From Clostridiaceae bacterium (GTDB lineage: Bacteria; Bacillota; Clostridia; Lachnospirales; Lachnospiraceae), in assembly GCA_018378255.1 (NCBI GenBank), contig JAGZXV010000147.1, positions 1 through 14,913 of the forward strand: a stretch of 14,913 bases of DNA. The letters run 5' to 3'. Positions 14,644 through 14,913 of this stretch are shown piece after piece. The notes beneath the pieces are model-generated. The model was not told the origin of the DNA and did no database searches. It saw only the letters and a program-made list of their open reading frames with translations. A program made the translations under genes and the position numbers. The stretch's first letter is position 1, and the number at the start of each line of letters is the position of its first letter.

Positions 14644-14672
14644 AGTATAAATTACACAGTCATCCATGTACA
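14644..14672 (-). promoter_or_regulatory. Promoter of the sugar ABC / mannosidase operon
   Basis: On the minus strand TATACT (14644-14649) is a good -10 box. TGTACA (14667-14672), 17 nt upstream, is a 4-of-6 match to -35, as expected for an activated or regulated promoter. Transcription would start near 14637, giving a leader of about 47 nt before the binding-protein ATG. Confidence 0.55.
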
Positions 14673-14692
14673 TTCCACATTTAAAAGATTAG

Positions 14693-14710
14693 GTGTACTA
14701 TTTTACACAG
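14693..14710. promoter_or_regulatory. Possible operator upstream of the sugar operon
   Basis: GTGTA (14693-14697) and TACAC (14704-14708) form a perfect 5-bp inverted repeat with a 6-bp spacer, about 20 bp upstream of the -35 box. The 8-bp word TTACACAG occurs here (14703-14710) and again inside the promoter spacer (14652-14659), 51 bp apart. That is near five helical turns, so one protein could bind both. No regulator gene is in the window. Confidence 0.3.
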
Positions 14711-14913
14711 ATAGGTAAGGGGGAAACTTGAATTTGGTTGAAGAAGGTACGCTGGAAAGGGGAGGCGAGGCGGGGGATGTGCCGAGGGCTGGGAACCGGA
14801 GCGGCGGAGGGGAGCAAACCAAGGATTCCGGCTGCTGGATTCGGAGTTAAGATTTTCTAAGGCCCTGGAATTTTGCTAAAAACGCAGATCAAAATAAAAC
14901 AACTCGCGATAAA
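14711..14913. other. Non-coding, purine-biased right edge
   Basis: No supported gene starts or ends here. From about 14715 to 14820 the plus strand is rich in runs of G and A with few T, unlike the AT-rich promoter region beside it. The last 60 bases return to AT-rich sequence. The word GGATTC occurs twice close together (14824-14845 region). It may be part of a dispersed intergenic repeat or the end of something continuing past the window. Confidence 0.3.

Noticed and set aside
14728..14850. 40-codon plus-strand frame starting at TTG with a G-rich upstream sequence
   Set aside because: The G-run is not a proper ribosome site, and the low-complexity Gly/Glu/Arg product reflects the purine bias. 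Nothing supports coding.
1..14913. CRISPR array, tRNA or rRNA genes
   Set aside because: No regularly spaced direct repeats and no cloverleaf or rRNA-like sequence were seen on either strand.

Overview
The window looks like a chromosome segment from an anaerobic gut-type Clostridia, most likely Lachnospiraceae. The reasons are a gap-pgk-tpiA glycolytic cluster with AGGAGG ribosome sites, a TnpX/TnpW-type integrative element, and a binding-protein-dependent sugar operon that contains uroporphyrinogen-decarboxylase (URO-D)-like proteins. The genus cannot be fixed from this sequence alone.

Left part (1-3183, + strand). The window opens in the last 51 codons of an ABC transporter ATPase. After a structured non-coding stretch comes the recombination end of a Tn4451-like mobile element: a ribbon-helix-helix (RHH) protein, TnpW, and a large serine recombinase of the TnpX type. 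The non-coding stretch holds a near-consensus promoter, an intrinsic terminator about 55 nt after the predicted start, and a row of four tight hairpins in 108 bp. A bidirectional terminator (3076-3103) separates the element from convergent chromosomal genes. No relaxase is in view, so the element either continues left of the window or is a remnant.

Middle part (3184-6480, - strand). Three glycolytic genes are read right to left: gap with its own promoter and terminator, then pgk and tpiA 21 bp apart. They convert triose phosphates to 3-phosphoglycerate. All carry the expected catalytic residues.

Non-coding gap (6391-6814). It holds the gap promoter and, further upstream, a second near-consensus minus-strand promoter (6731-6759) with no gene directly after it. 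This is either the start of a small RNA or of a long gap leader. No terminator is visible after the operon that ends at 6815.

Right part (6815-14672, - strand). One sugar operon is read right to left: lipoprotein substrate-binding protein, a strong hairpin terminator, two ABC permeases (overlapping ATGA), a URO-D-like protein, a cytoplasmic GH38 alpha-mannosidase, and a second URO-D-like protein. Junctions are overlapping or 1-16 bp, apart from 106 bp after the binding-protein gene. The logic is import of a mannose-containing oligosaccharide or glycoside, then cytoplasmic hydrolysis. The two URO-D-like proteins flanking the mannosidase both carry H-x-D plus a distal Cys where MtaA-type methyltransferases have H-x-C plus Cys. 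Their reaction is unknown, and this is the most promising biology in the window. No transport ATPase, regulator or corrinoid protein is encoded here. The right edge (14711-14913) is non-coding and unusually purine-rich on the + strand.
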